Of a stretch of 51,049 nucleotides of DNA, positions 6,577 through 16,200 are shown piece by piece. This DNA is from a virus. How positions within the stretch are numbered: position 1 is the first letter of the stretch; every line of letters starts with the position of its first letter. Below the pieces are notes generated by a model. That model saw only the letters and a list, made by a program, of their open reading frames with translations, was not told where the DNA came from and did not search any database. The position numbers were made by a program, and so were the translations under genes. The DNA lies in the IMG/VR virus record IMGVR_UViG_3300034102_000212, positions 1-51,049 of that record. One strand, written 5' to 3'.

Positions 6577-8125
6577 CAAAGCACTAGTAATAACGACGAG
6601 ACGCCCTCAATTAGTAACCGAGTGCATCACTAAAAGCAAGATTATCGAATCCAATGGCGACTTACATAAGGTCGCCGTTCACTGGGGTTTGGACGAAGCT
6701 CAAGCCTTGGCTAAACTTAAGGTCAAGAAGGTGCCATCCCCAATCATGCGTGACTATGACTGGCCTGGTGTGTTCCCTCCGATGGCGCACCAAAAGGATA
6801 CGGCTTCATTCTTAACGCTCAACAAACGTAGCTTCTGCTTTAACGAGCAGGGTACAGGTAAGACCGCATCATCAATATGGGCGGCTGATTACCTAATGAA
6901 GCAAGGTAAGATAAAACGCGTGTTAATTATCTGCCCACTATCTATCATGCAGTCGGCATGGCAAGCAGACTTGTTTAAGTTTGCAGTGCACCGCAAGGTT
7001 GGATTAGCATACGGGGACCGCTATAAACGCAAGGCAGTTATCAATAGCGATGCCGATTTCGTCATTATTAACTACGACGGTATTGAGATTGTTGCTGAGG
7101 ACATTATCTTCGCGGGGTTTGACTTAATTATTATTGACGAAGCAAACGCATACAAGACCCCTACGACGAAGCGCTGGAAGACACTTAACGCTATTCTAAA
7201 GAGCCACGAAGATATGTGGCTGTGGATGATGACGGGTACCCCTGCGGCACAAAGCCCTACAGACGCCTACGGCTTGGCTAAGATGTGTGTGCCTGACAAT
7301 GTGCCTAGATTCTTTGGAGCATTCCGTGACCAGACCATGACCAACTTAAGTAAGTTCCGTTGGATACCTAAACCAAACGCAAATCAAGTTGTTTTTGATG
7401 CGTTGCAACCTGCAATAAGATATACTAAAGAACAGTGCATTGACCTACCAGAGCTAACTCATGTTTTTCGGGACGCCCCCCTTACTCCGCAACAGACGAA
7501 ATACTACAAAATCCTCAAGCAACAAATGCTTATGGTCGCCGACGGAGAAGAAATCTCCACAGTCAATGCAGCAACAAACCTCAACAAGCTGCTACAGATT
7601 TCTGGCGGTGCTGTTTATTCTGACAATGGTTCTGTTATTGAGTTTGATGTATCTAACCGCCTACGAGTTGTTCAGGAAGTAATCGAAGAAGCAAGCCACA
7701 AGGTACTTGTCTTTGTTCCGTTCACGCATACAATAGAACTACTGAGAGAGCATCTGAGAGGGGCAGGTATTAACTGTGAGGTTATTAACGGTGCCGTACC
7801 AGTCAACCGACGCACTGAAATATTTAAACAATTCCAAGAGTCTGAGTCGCCACGGGTGCTTATCATACAGCCACAAGCTGCGGCTCACGGAGTAACACTC
7901 ACTGCCGCTAACGTAATCATTTGGTATTCACCTGTCACTTCTATTGAGACTTATCTACAGGCTAACGCACGTATTCACCGTAAGGGGCAGAAGAACCCTA
8001 TGACTATCGTGCACATTAAGGGTTCACCCGTAGAGACAAGACTGTACGGTATGTTGCAAAATAAACTGGATATTCACTCAAAAATCATAGACTTATATCA
8101 GAGTGAAATTTCTCAAGAAAAATAA
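6560..8125 (+). CDS. SNF2-family DEAD/DEAH-like helicase/ATPase
   Basis: 521-residue superfamily 2 ATPase. Motif I is FNEQGTGKTAS (GTGKT at about 98-102), motif Ia VLIICPLSIM (121-130), motif II IIIDEANAYK (DEAN at 193-196) and motif III MMTGTPAAQS. The C-terminal RecA domain holds VLVFVPFTHTIELL, VINGAVPVNRR and the arginine-finger motif VI QANARIHRKGQ (467-477). This is a minimal SNF2 core without accessory domains, common in phages, and probably remodels protein-DNA complexes or drives branch migration during replication or recombination. DEAN instead of DEAH is tolerated in the family. Confidence 0.95.
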   Translation: MEIVDNKALVITTRRPQLVTECITKSKIIESNGDLHKVAVHWGLDEAQALAKLKVKKVPSPIMRDYDWPGVFPPMAHQKDTASFLTLNKRSFCFNEQGTGKTASSIWAADYLMKQGKIKRVLIICPLSIMQSAWQADLFKFAVHRKVGLAYGDRYKRKAVINSDADFVIINYDGIEIVAEDIIFAGFDLIIIDEANAYKTPTTKRWKTLNAILKSHEDMWLWMMTGTPAAQSPTDAYGLAKMCVPDNVPRFFGAFRDQTMTNLSKFRWIPKPNANQVVFDALQPAIRYTKEQCIDLPELTHVFRDAPLTPQQTKYYKILKQQMLMVADGEEISTVNAATNLNKLLQISGGAVYSDNGSVIEFDVSNRLRVVQEVIEEASHKVLVFVPFTHTIELLREHLRGAGINCEVINGAVPVNRRTEIFKQFQESESPRVLIIQPQAAAHGVTLTAANVIIWYSPVTSIETYLQANARIHRKGQKNPMTIVHIKGSPVETRLYGMLQNKLDIHSKIIDLYQSEISQEK

Positions 8126-8134
8126 ATAAAAATA

Positions 8135-8187
8135 CTTGACAGGGTCAAGTTTATACGCTAATATTATTTAACAGGCGTTAGACCTGT
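8135..8187 (+). promoter_or_regulatory. Sigma70-type promoter with overlapping operator-like palindrome
   Basis: A consensus -35 TTGACA (8136-8141) is separated by exactly 17 nt from a -10 TAATAT (8159-8164). The -35 lies inside a perfect inverted repeat, CTTGAC-AGG-GTCAAG (8135-8149). Near the expected start of transcription is a second inverted repeat, ACAGG (8171-8175) and CCTGT (8183-8187). A purine-rich AAAAGG (8195-8200) precedes the ATG at 8209. This promoter should drive the second left-arm operon, using host RNA polymerase, and the palindrome over the -35 suggests repression by a dimeric regulator. Confidence 0.85.
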
Positions 8188-8208
8188 AAACAACAAAAGG
8201 AAAAACTT

Positions 8209-8610
8209 ATGGACGATAAACCATCAGTCGAACAACTCGTCTCCGTCTACACCAAGATATACACCAAGCGTGAGGAAGAAGAGCGTGTTTGGAAGGCTAG
8301 AGAAGCAGAGCTGACAGAACAACTTGACCTAATCAAACGTGAACTGTTAGATATATGCAAAGAAAACGGCGTCAAAAGCTTGAGAACAAAAGCCGGCACA
8401 CTAATTCGTACAGTTACCACTCGGTATTGGACTAATGATTGGGAACACTTTCATAAGTTTATGCTTGATAACCAAGCACCTGACTTGTTAGAGAAGCGCA
8501 TTCATCAAAGCAACATGAAACAGTTTTTAGAAGAGAACCCCGAATTGCTGCCTGCCGGGTTAAATATGGACAGCGAATACACAATCACAGTAAGGAGAAG
8601 TAAATCATGA
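8209..8610 (+). CDS. Coiled-coil phage protein, possibly Gp157-like
   Basis: 133-residue first gene of the second operon. Residues about 10-50 form a charged heptad-like helix (KREEEERVWKAREAELTEQL), followed by ICKENGVKSLRTKAGTLIRT and a C-terminal half containing LLEKRIHQSNMKQFLEENP and a final beta strand, YTITVRRSKS. The plan (coiled coil, small beta segment that begins with VKSLRT, then an alpha region) recalls phage proteins of the Gp157 type, linked with recombination or resistance in streptococcal phages; I hold this only loosely. It ends in an ATGA overlap with the DUF3310 gene. Confidence 0.75.
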   Translation: MDDKPSVEQLVSVYTKIYTKREEEERVWKAREAELTEQLDLIKRELLDICKENGVKSLRTKAGTLIRTVTTRYWTNDWEHFHKFMLDNQAPDLLEKRIHQSNMKQFLEENPELLPAGLNMDSEYTITVRRSKS

Positions 8611-8951
8611 ACGGATGGGAACCAGTAGAAGAGGCGCCATTGAGGTTAGAGGAGTCTGAAAAGAACAATCTAGAAGCAATGATGTCGGCAACTGCAAAAC
8701 CAAAACGCATTAAAGCAAAACTGCTTGATGACCCAGTCAACAGCCCAGCGCACTACACAGTTGGTGGCATTGAGACTATTGACTACATCAAAGCAAAACT
8801 AACGCCCGAAGAATTTATTGGGTACTTAAAGGGTAATGTGATTAAATACACATCCCGTGCAGGAAAGAAGCAAGACACGATACAAGATTTAGAGAAAGCA
8901 CAGTGGTACATGAATCGTCAAATCAAGGAACTTAAAGGAGAAGCAAAATGA
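8607..8951 (+). CDS. DUF3310 (SaV-like) protein
   Basis: 114-residue protein. The C-terminal 65 residues are a textbook DUF3310 domain: DPVNSPAHYTVGGIETIDYI, then EEFIGYLKGNVIKYTSRAGKK, then LEKAQWYMNRQI. This domain is widespread in phages, is often annotated as nucleotide kinase-like, and its biochemical role is unproven. The N-terminal 45 residues are acidic and then basic and look disordered. It overlaps the next gene by ATGA. Confidence 0.92.
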   Translation: MNGWEPVEEAPLRLEESEKNNLEAMMSATAKPKRIKAKLLDDPVNSPAHYTVGGIETIDYIKAKLTPEEFIGYLKGNVIKYTSRAGKKQDTIQDLEKAQWYMNRQIKELKGEAK

Positions 8952-9826
8952 GTGAACTAGCATTGTTTAATAATAATTTACCTGACTACCTAAAAGAGGT
9001 AGAACTAGATGACGTTACCAAAGCCCTTGCAGGTGGCGGTGGTAGCAAGCGTATTTCTTTGCGTGGCGGCAAGTTCCGCATGGTTGTAAACGGCGAAGAA
9101 GTAATGACAAGTAAGAACGATGAGTTAGAAGTTGTTATCGTTAATGCGGCTAAAGAAGTATCTCGCCAATACTATGGCTCTGCATATAACCCGAAGGCGG
9201 ATGCTACTCCTCCTGACTGCTGGTCTAACGATGGTATTGCTCCAGATAAAGGTGTTAAAGAAGCTCAGCACCACAACTGCGCCGAGTGCCCACAGAACAT
9301 TAAAGGTTCAGGCCAAGGCGAGTCACGTGCATGCCGCCACTTCCGTCGCTTAGCCGTTGCTATGGCGCACGATGTTACTGGTGATGTTTATCAGTTGCAG
9401 TTGGCATCTAAGTCTATCTTCGGTAAAGGTGATTTAGAGCACATGCCGTTTGAGCAGTACGCTAAGTATGTCGGTGCACAGGGCTATAACCTAAACACAT
9501 TGGTTACTCAGATGCGCTTTGACGAGACTAGCGATACTGCTAAGTTATTCTTCAAACCATTGAAGTTCTTATCCCGTGAAGATTGGGAAGCAGCAAAACG
9601 CCAAGGTGATACACCCGCCGCTAAGAACGCTATCCAAATGACGGTAGCGCAGACTGACGGCGTTAAGCCAAAGCTAGAAGCACCTAAAGCTGCTGCACCT
9701 AAAGTAGAGAAAGTTGTAGCTGAGGAAGTAGATGAGCCTAAGAAACGTGAAGACAAGAAGCCTGAGCCGACTGCCAAGCGTGACCTTAAGTCTGTAATGA
9801 GTGGCTGGTCTACTGACGACGAATGA
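8948..9826 (+). CDS. Probable ssDNA-binding protein with zinc-ribbon and acidic tail
   Basis: 292 residues. The N-terminal region begins with an unstructured segment and GGGGSKRISLRGGKFRMVV. The core carries cysteines in CWSNDG (about residue 97), CAECPQN (about 117-123) and CRHFRRLAVAM (about 136), which can form a zinc site near basic and aromatic residues. The C-terminal 65 residues are a low-complexity Ala/Lys/Glu/Pro linker ending in MSGWSTDDE, the acidic tip expected of an SSB that recruits partners. Together with its place beside the primase-helicase this suggests a single-stranded DNA-binding protein, but no OB fold can be proven by eye. Confidence 0.7.
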   Translation: MSELALFNNNLPDYLKEVELDDVTKALAGGGGSKRISLRGGKFRMVVNGEEVMTSKNDELEVVIVNAAKEVSRQYYGSAYNPKADATPPDCWSNDGIAPDKGVKEAQHHNCAECPQNIKGSGQGESRACRHFRRLAVAMAHDVTGDVYQLQLASKSIFGKGDLEHMPFEQYAKYVGAQGYNLNTLVTQMRFDETSDTAKLFFKPLKFLSREDWEAAKRQGDTPAAKNAIQMTVAQTDGVKPKLEAPKAAAPKVEKVVAEEVDEPKKREDKKPEPTAKRDLKSVMSGWSTDDE

Positions 9827-10065
9827 GTTTAAGAGGCTATAGCTTTCGACTGGTGCAAGCTAACCAAGCTGCCGACTCCAAGAAGATTGGGGTTGTGCTT
9901 GGTCGGTACTGCATCGCTAAGGATATATCTGTCGCTGAGATTGCAGAGAAGTTTGATGTGTCTCGGATGACAATATATTCTTGGTTTACAGGTGTTGCGG
10001 AACCACATCGCTCGAAAGCCGAACAGATTGCAGCGATGCTAAAGAGAGCTAGGTTTAGCGTTTAG
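9823..10065 (+). CDS. Small HTH (Cro/cI-like) DNA-binding protein
   Basis: 80-residue protein. A helix-turn-helix spans about residues 36-58: SVAEIAEKFDVSRMTIYSWF, followed by TGVAEPHRSKAEQIAAML as the supporting helix. The N-terminal 30 residues include an additional helix with a basic patch. It starts in an ATGA overlap with the SSB-like gene. A candidate target is the palindrome over the -35 of the promoter at 8135, which would make the operon self-regulated; this is inference. Confidence 0.82.
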   Translation: MSLRGYSFRLVQANQAADSKKIGVVLGRYCIAKDISVAEIAEKFDVSRMTIYSWFTGVAEPHRSKAEQIAAMLKRARFSV

Positions 10066-10071
10066 TTTACA

Positions 10072-10126
10072 GGGGTAGCTAGTTTGACGGAACGAACAGG
10101 GGATTCGCCGCACCCCGTGCTACCCC
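10072..10126 (+). promoter_or_regulatory. Nested inverted repeat upstream of primase-helicase
   Basis: The 86-nt gap before the primase-helicase gene contains a perfect 8-bp inverted repeat, GGGGTAGC (10072-10079) and GCTACCCC (10119-10126). Inside it, GGGG (10099-10102) and CCCC (10113-10116) can form a second stem around ATTCGCCGCA. The outer stem resembles a tRNA acceptor and the inner one a T-arm, but the whole is about 55 nt and lacks an anticodon arm. It may be a structured leader RNA, an operator or part of a replication origin. Confidence 0.55.
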
Positions 10127-10151
10127 ACCTTTATTGCGGACAGAGGCGACA

Positions 10152-12986
10152 ATGGCGACAACAGATTTACTGACAGCAGTACTACCCCCGGAAGGGTGGT
10201 ATTGCATCGTCGGCTTAAAACAAGAGGGACACCCAAGACAAGTCTTCATGCAAACGTTGCAAGAGGCTCAAGATGCTATTGATGATTTGTTGGCAAAGCA
10301 GTATGACGTTTACTTTGCATGTGCTAAGTACGAGAATGACACTGACGGAAGAACACAAAAGAACAGCACATACTTTAAATCGTTTTGGATTGACGTAGAT
10401 TGCGGAGTTGGCAAACCATACGAAGACCAAGCTGAAGGCTTAGAAGCGCTAAAAACATTCTGTGAAACTATTCACTGGCCTTTGCCGACTATTGTAAATA
10501 GTGGTCGTGGTATCCATGCTTACTGGAGATTGAATAGTACGATTAATCGTGCTGAATGGAAGGCGGTTGCCGACAGACTAAAAGCACTATGCGTTGACCA
10601 CGAGTTTCATGCAGACCCTAGCCGTACGGCAGAGAGCGCGTCTATCCTACGAGTACCTGAAACATGGAACTTTAAGAACGACCCACCTTTCCCAGTAGAG
10701 CTACTGAAGATTGAGTCTGAATCAGAGTATGACCACCTACGCCAGTTGCTTGGTGTATTGGTTGCACCTGATTACATTCCTAGGGGTTTAAGCGAAGTTA
10801 CTAAAGCATTGATGGGTAACCGTCAAAGCCGATTTAAAACCATCATGATGAAGACAATTGATGGTAAAGGGTGCGCACAGCTAGAGCACATTGCGCTTAA
10901 TCAAGACACAATTGAAGAACCACTTTGGAGAGCAGGCCTGTCAATAGCATGGCACTGCGTAGATAGAGATGAAGCCATCCATAAAATTTCTAGTGCACAT
11001 CCATCGTATTCACCTGACGAAACGGAGAGAAAGGCGAATCAGACCAAAGGCCCGTATACCTGTGAGACCTTCGCCAAACTTAACCCGGATGGTTGTAGTG
11101 CTTGCCCAAATAAGGGGAAGGTATCGTCGCCGATATTACTTGGCAATGAGATTGTCGCTGCGGAACCGGATGCTCCGATTGTTGAAGAAACGCCCGAGGG
11201 TAAGCAGGAGAAATACATTGTTCCTGAACTCCCGTTCCCTTATTTCAGGGGGAAGACTGGGGGTATCTATGCGTCGCTTAAAGTCAAGGGTGATGACGAT
11301 GAAGATGAAGAAAAAGTAGTAAACATTTATGAGCATGACTTGTATGTGGTCAAGCGTTTAAAAGACCCAATCAAAGGCGATGCTGTATGGATTCGGTTGC
11401 ATCTACCGAAGGACGGAGTACGTGAGTTCTCTATGCCACAAACAGATGCACTTACATTCGACAAGCTAAGAGACAAGCTTGCATGGCATGGTGTTGTCGC
11501 TGCCAAAAAGCAGATGGATGCCATCATGAATTACTTAATTGCTTTCGTAAAAGAGCTACAACATAAATCACAGGTGGAAATTATGAGAACACAATTTGGA
11601 TGGACGGAACAGAACGATGAATTTATCTTGGGTGAAAAAGAGATTGGTGCAGCTGGAACTACCTATAGCCCACCTTCTAGTACCACTGGCAGTTTGGCTG
11701 GGTTTTTGGCTCCTTGTGGTGACTATGACGAATGGAAATCGATAGTTAAAACTTATGACCAGCCACAGTTTGAGCCGCATGCGTTCGGTTTCTTTACTGC
11801 ATTTGGCGCACCACTACTAAAGCACTTGAACCTCAAAGGTGCCATTATCAACTTGATTAACAATACATCAGGTACAGGTAAGTCTACTATTCTTAAACTA
11901 TGCAATAGCGTATGGGGTCATCCTGAAGAGTTAATGTTGCAGTGGAAAGATACGCAGAACTCTATGATTCACCGACTCGGCGTGATGAATAACCTACCTG
12001 TTACGATTGACGAGATTACTAAGATGTCAGGTGACCACTTCTCTGACTTGGTTTACAGCATCTCTCAGGGTCGTGGTAAGAACCGTATGATGCAGCACTC
12101 AAACGAAGAGCGTCACAATGCTACCAAGTGGGCGACGATTGCTCTATGCTCATCTAACGCTTCTTTCTACGACAAGCTAGCTTCTCTTAAGTCTACTCCT
12201 GATGGCGAGTTTATGCGCTTGATTGAGTACCGCATTGAGGTTACAGACATCCTTTCTAAGGAAGAAGCTGACGCTATATTTAACCCAGTCTACTCTCACT
12301 ACGGGCATGCAGGTGTGCAATACGCCGAGTACCTCGTAGGAAACCTAGAAGATGCAGTTAGCTTGGTTATGCAGGTGCAGCAGAAGATTGACAAGGCGGT
12401 TGGGTTTACTAGCCGTGAGCGATTCTGGTCTGGCACAGTAGCTTGCAACATTGCTGGTGCTTTGATTGCTAAGGACTTGGGCATCATTGACTTTGACGTT
12501 AAGCGTGTGTACGACTGGATTATTCAGGAACTAAAAGTTATGAGAACTGAGATTAAAGCCCCAGCTCAAAACCAAACCAGTGTGATTGGTGAGTTCATGA
12601 ACGAACATCGTCGGTCTACCTTGGTTATTAATGGCGAAGCAGATAAGCGTACAGGCATGGAGCAAGTAGCCATCCTTGAGCCTAAGTTTGGTGACCTATT
12701 AATCCGCATCGAACCTGATACTAAGAAGCTGTTTATCAATGCTAAGCACCTACGCACATACTGCACCAAGCAGCAGATTACGTTGAAAGAGACCCTCAAG
12801 GGTTTGGAAGCCGACGGTATCTACAAAGGACAGGTCAAGAAGCGTCTATCCAAAGGCACTGATATTCAGTCACCTGCGGTTGATGTGTATGTATTTGACA
12901 TGGATAACCCTGACTTTATTAACGCCGAAAATTACATACAAGCCGCTAAGCAAGATGCAGATTCATCGGCTGAACTTCAGAGTTAA
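10152..12986 (+). CDS. Primase-helicase fusion (AEP-like primase + DUF927-type helicase)
   Basis: A 944-residue replication protein. I use the ATG at 10152 with GAGG upstream, not the in-frame TTG at 10134. The N-terminal third looks like an archaeo-eukaryotic-type primase: the DxD metal motif is FWIDVDCG (Asp81, Asp83) and NSGRGIHAYWRL (116-127) carries the conserved His. A linker follows with a Cys-containing segment (CETFAKLNPDGCSACPNKGK). The C-terminal half resembles DUF927 helicases: Walker A NTSGTGKST (SGTGKS 573-578), Walker B VTIDEITK (Asp620-Glu621), and SISQGRGKNRM. It should unwind and prime the phage genome for the polymerase encoded at the left edge. Confidence 0.9.
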   Translation: MATTDLLTAVLPPEGWYCIVGLKQEGHPRQVFMQTLQEAQDAIDDLLAKQYDVYFACAKYENDTDGRTQKNSTYFKSFWIDVDCGVGKPYEDQAEGLEALKTFCETIHWPLPTIVNSGRGIHAYWRLNSTINRAEWKAVADRLKALCVDHEFHADPSRTAESASILRVPETWNFKNDPPFPVELLKIESESEYDHLRQLLGVLVAPDYIPRGLSEVTKALMGNRQSRFKTIMMKTIDGKGCAQLEHIALNQDTIEEPLWRAGLSIAWHCVDRDEAIHKISSAHPSYSPDETERKANQTKGPYTCETFAKLNPDGCSACPNKGKVSSPILLGNEIVAAEPDAPIVEETPEGKQEKYIVPELPFPYFRGKTGGIYASLKVKGDDDEDEEKVVNIYEHDLYVVKRLKDPIKGDAVWIRLHLPKDGVREFSMPQTDALTFDKLRDKLAWHGVVAAKKQMDAIMNYLIAFVKELQHKSQVEIMRTQFGWTEQNDEFILGEKEIGAAGTTYSPPSSTTGSLAGFLAPCGDYDEWKSIVKTYDQPQFEPHAFGFFTAFGAPLLKHLNLKGAIINLINNTSGTGKSTILKLCNSVWGHPEELMLQWKDTQNSMIHRLGVMNNLPVTIDEITKMSGDHFSDLVYSISQGRGKNRMMQHSNEERHNATKWATIALCSSNASFYDKLASLKSTPDGEFMRLIEYRIEVTDILSKEEADAIFNPVYSHYGHAGVQYAEYLVGNLEDAVSLVMQVQQKIDKAVGFTSRERFWSGTVACNIAGALIAKDLGIIDFDVKRVYDWIIQELKVMRTEIKAPAQNQTSVIGEFMNEHRRSTLVINGEADKRTGMEQVAILEPKFGDLLIRIEPDTKKLFINAKHLRTYCTKQQITLKETLKGLEADGIYKGQVKKRLSKGTDIQSPAVDVYVFDMDNPDFINAENYIQAAKQDADSSAELQS

Positions 12987-13152
12987 TTGGAAGAACTTTG
13001 TGGTTGGGGCATCGTTTTTTATCCCGTGTTTGGATACCGACGATGCCTTAATTCAAGTTAAACGGACCACGAACAGGCTACGCTATAAGATAGTATCCCG
13101 TGTTGTAATAGAAAAAGGCATCATGGGGTTGCGGGTTTGGCGTATAAAGTAG
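12955..13152 (+). CDS. Small conserved phage protein, 65 aa
   Basis: The longest frame starts further inside the primase-helicase gene, but the ATG at 12955 gives a 65-residue protein that overlaps the upstream stop by 32 nt. The sequence ASFFIPCLDTDDALIQVKR followed by VVIEKGIMGLRVWRIK fits a short, recurrent phage protein (SFF(V/I)PCLD ... GxRVWR) seen in many phages and of unknown function; the family is recalled, not searched. It is the last gene of the left arm. Confidence 0.75.
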   Translation: MQIHRLNFRVNWKNFVVGASFFIPCLDTDDALIQVKRTTNRLRYKIVSRVVIEKGIMGLRVWRIK

Positions 13153-13164
13153 TATTATTCGCTC

Positions 13165-13207
13165 AGGTACCCTCCGTACCTCTTCAGGTTTGTTCATTGA
13201 AGTTTTT
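13165..13207 (+). terminator. Weak hairpin pair downstream of left arm
   Basis: A perfect 6-bp hairpin AGGTAC-CCTCC-GTACCT (13165-13181) is directly followed by CTTCA (13182-13186) and TGAAG (13198-13202) around an 11-nt loop, then TTTTT (13203-13207). The second hairpin with its T-run could be a weak terminator; the first could be an RNA-stability element. Confidence 0.45.
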
Positions 13208-13226
13208 CCTTAGTGAGAGTGTTTGA

Positions 13227-13255
13227 ACCCCGGCGTAAAAACCGGGGTCTTTTTT
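13227..13255. terminator. Intrinsic terminator between converging arms
   Basis: ACCCCGG (13227-13233) and CCGGGGT (13242-13248) form a 7-bp GC-rich stem with the loop CGTAAAAA, followed by a run of T (13250-13255). It is a strong factor-independent terminator for + strand transcription from the left arm. On the - strand it lies just past the stop of the 2163-residue gene (stop at 13257-13259); there the hairpin is preceded by an A-run and lacks a long U-run after it, so it should stop that transcript less efficiently. Confidence 0.88.
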
Positions 13256-13256
13256 A

Positions 13257-16200
13257 CTAGTCAGGGTTGCCGTACTCGGCCATGCCACCTAAGTCACTCA
13301 TAAGTTTCTTGTTGATATTCATGCCGCCAGTCAATTGGGCAATCATACGCTGCCTATATTTGTCACGTATAGACCTAGACAAGTTAGAACCCTTGATACC
13401 TACAGCAGGATTAGACCTGTTAAACCGTGAGATTTTATCGGATACCCGCTCCAACATATCTGAGTCTTGGTTATCAAAAGCCATAAAGTAAGCATTCAAT
13501 AGAGACTGACGTTTTTGAAGAATCTCTTGCTCAGCGGTCTTCATCTCTATGTTAGCTTTTTGACGTTGTGCAACACGCTCAGGCGCAAAGCCGATTGCTT
13601 GAGATGCAACTTCACCAATACCTAGGTCGTCTACAAGCACGTTACCCCTGATAGTTGTTGCCTTACCGTCGCCAAATGTGTCAGATAGGCGGATACCCTT
13701 AAGTGCATTCTTAATAATCGCAGGGGATGCAGTCTCTGCACCACGCCATAGATGTCCGTCTTTTACCTGCTTTAACGCTTCCATTGCGTTCACACCTAGA
13801 CCCACAGATGGGCCCATTAGGTTAACCAAGAATGCTTGGAACGCAGTAACTTCATCAGGGCTGTTACGTGCATCACGGAACCATAAGTCATTCAAGCCCA
13901 TACGGTCTGCTAAGTTAACACCTAGGGTTTGAGTAACCACGCCACGAGAGATAGAGTCACCTACGTAGCCACCGAATGTTTCAGCAGCCCAGTTCTTAAA
14001 CCAGTTGTTGAAGTCAAATGGCTTGTCGGCTTCGTCTTCGTCACCAAACACAGCATTCAAAGCTTCCATTGTCTTACCGAGTGCCCACCATCCAGGCAAT
14101 CCTGTAGCACCAGCAAACAAGAAAGTCATACCTAGGGTGCCCATCAAACGCTTCTTACCTTCTACACGTAGGTCGGTAATGTACTTATCAATTTGCTTCT
14201 GTAAAGCGTCACCTGAATACTCAGGCTCATTATTAATACGTTGAGTAGCATTAATCTCTTTACCGATGTCGGTGCGCTCATTGGCATCAAACTCTTTGTA
14301 GAAACCTTCGTATGCACTGCGTGCCAACATATAGGTCATCTGCTGAGAAAACTGCTTAAACTGCAACACAACTTTAGCCGTAGCCGATTGGAAGTAGCGT
14401 GGTTTATTCAACGTTGAGTAGTCAAACATAGACCTATAGGTTAGCTCTTTAGCTACTTCAATAGCTTTACCAACTAATTTGTCGCCTTTGTACCCACCAT
14501 TCTGTGGCTTGGCATAGTACTCCATTGCCAAATCAAACGAAGACATAGCTACAACTTCACGGTTAAACTTCTCAGCACCGTGGAATGCACCGGACAATAT
14601 CTTCATCATGCGTTGTCCACGACCTGTGTATAAGTTAGAAGGTGCTTCTGCTTGTCCTACTAGGTCATGAGATAAAGTAATGTCAATCAAACCGTCAGCT
14701 ACAAATTGGTCGTAAGCTTTCTGTTGCAATGGGCTTAAAAGACCAGCTTTGTTAGACAATGACGGGAATGCCAAGTCACCTTGCTTATCTCTAAAGCCAG
14801 CTTTACTAAACTTCTTAGTAAACTCAAACACTTTCTTAGCAGCATTAGCGTTACCAAATCTAGCGCCGATGACTGGGATACCAACTGCTGGCACACCTAG
14901 CATGTTTACCAATGCTGAAGCAGGCGCTGTCATGTACCAGATAAATGACGCATTAGATAACGTAGAAGGGATTGTGCCTGTGTCAGGCGGGTCCATAATA
15001 AAGTCTAAGCGTTTTTCTAACTCATTAATATAGTCACGCAATACCTTTTTGTCTTTAGGTTCTTGCCCGTCCATATAACCACGAGCTGCATCAACTAAGC
15101 TGTATAGCTTAGCGCTGTGCTTAAACCGAGAATGCTGGTAAGCCATGTGGAACGCAGATGAAGTAAACGCACGCAACATGTCTGAGTTCATACCCTGAAT
15201 ACCTTGACGGTTCAAGAACATCTTACGTACGCTACGGTCTGGCAATGTCATCAAGTACAGCTGCTCAAGACTTTCTTCTAAGTTCTGCTGGTACTTATCT
15301 TTAGTAGTACCCTCGGTAGCACGAATCATTTTCTTTAAGTCTTTTAAGAACTCAAAGTCTTGGATGTTGGACTCAACCATCTTTCTGACGTTGTTGCCCA
15401 TGTCCATTTCTTTTGTGCCTTTTAACTCTTCTTTACGCTTAGAGGCAAACATATTGCGGTCAATAGCAGACTCAAACTGGTAGAACTCTTTGTCTTTACC
15501 CTTACCAAACTGCAACCAATATCTACCAAAACGACGTAATGGGAAGTATGGCTTAAGCACGTGCTGACTAAAGTGGTCTTTAATCTTTACGTATTCTGGA
15601 TGGTTAGGGATATTGGCATCGCTTACGCCTTCAAGTCTTAAAGATTCGGCTTTGCGTTGTAAGATAACCTCGATGTATTCCTTCAAACGTTTCTCGTAGA
15701 AGCTCTTAACCTCGTTGTAAATCTGCTGCCCTTCTGGACCAATCTTATTCCAAGCAGCGTCAATCGGCCCATTGCCTGACTTGCCATTAGTTAAGCTTGG
15801 GTCAATGCCGTCAACAGTAGCATCAATCATGAGCAAATTTAGCTTCTCGGCTAACTTAGGGAAGTTGCTTTGGAACTTCTGCCACTTTGTGGTTATCTCA
15901 CTAGTCGTGTTAAGGATGGCGCTTCTATCCTCAAGCATCTTTTCTGTCTGGTTAATGAAGCCCTTAAACTGTGGTAGCTTGTGCCCAATCATGTCTTGCA
16001 ACTGGCGAAGAGTAAACGCACCTAAGAAATGCTGGCGTGTTGCATCCTTCAAACTATCTAGCCAGAACGGCATAGATTCTTTCATAAAGTCCCAGCTTGG
16101 ACGGTTGCTGAAGGTGTTAGACACCATTCGAGCTATACCTGCACCAGAATCCCCAACTTTACGAGAGCCGGTTAAAGAGCTAAGCATAGACTTATTTGCA

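Noticed and set aside
10072-10126. Possible tRNA gene
   Set aside because: Acceptor- and T-arm-like stems are present but the element is only about 55 nt, with no anticodon or D arm, so I list it as a structured element only.
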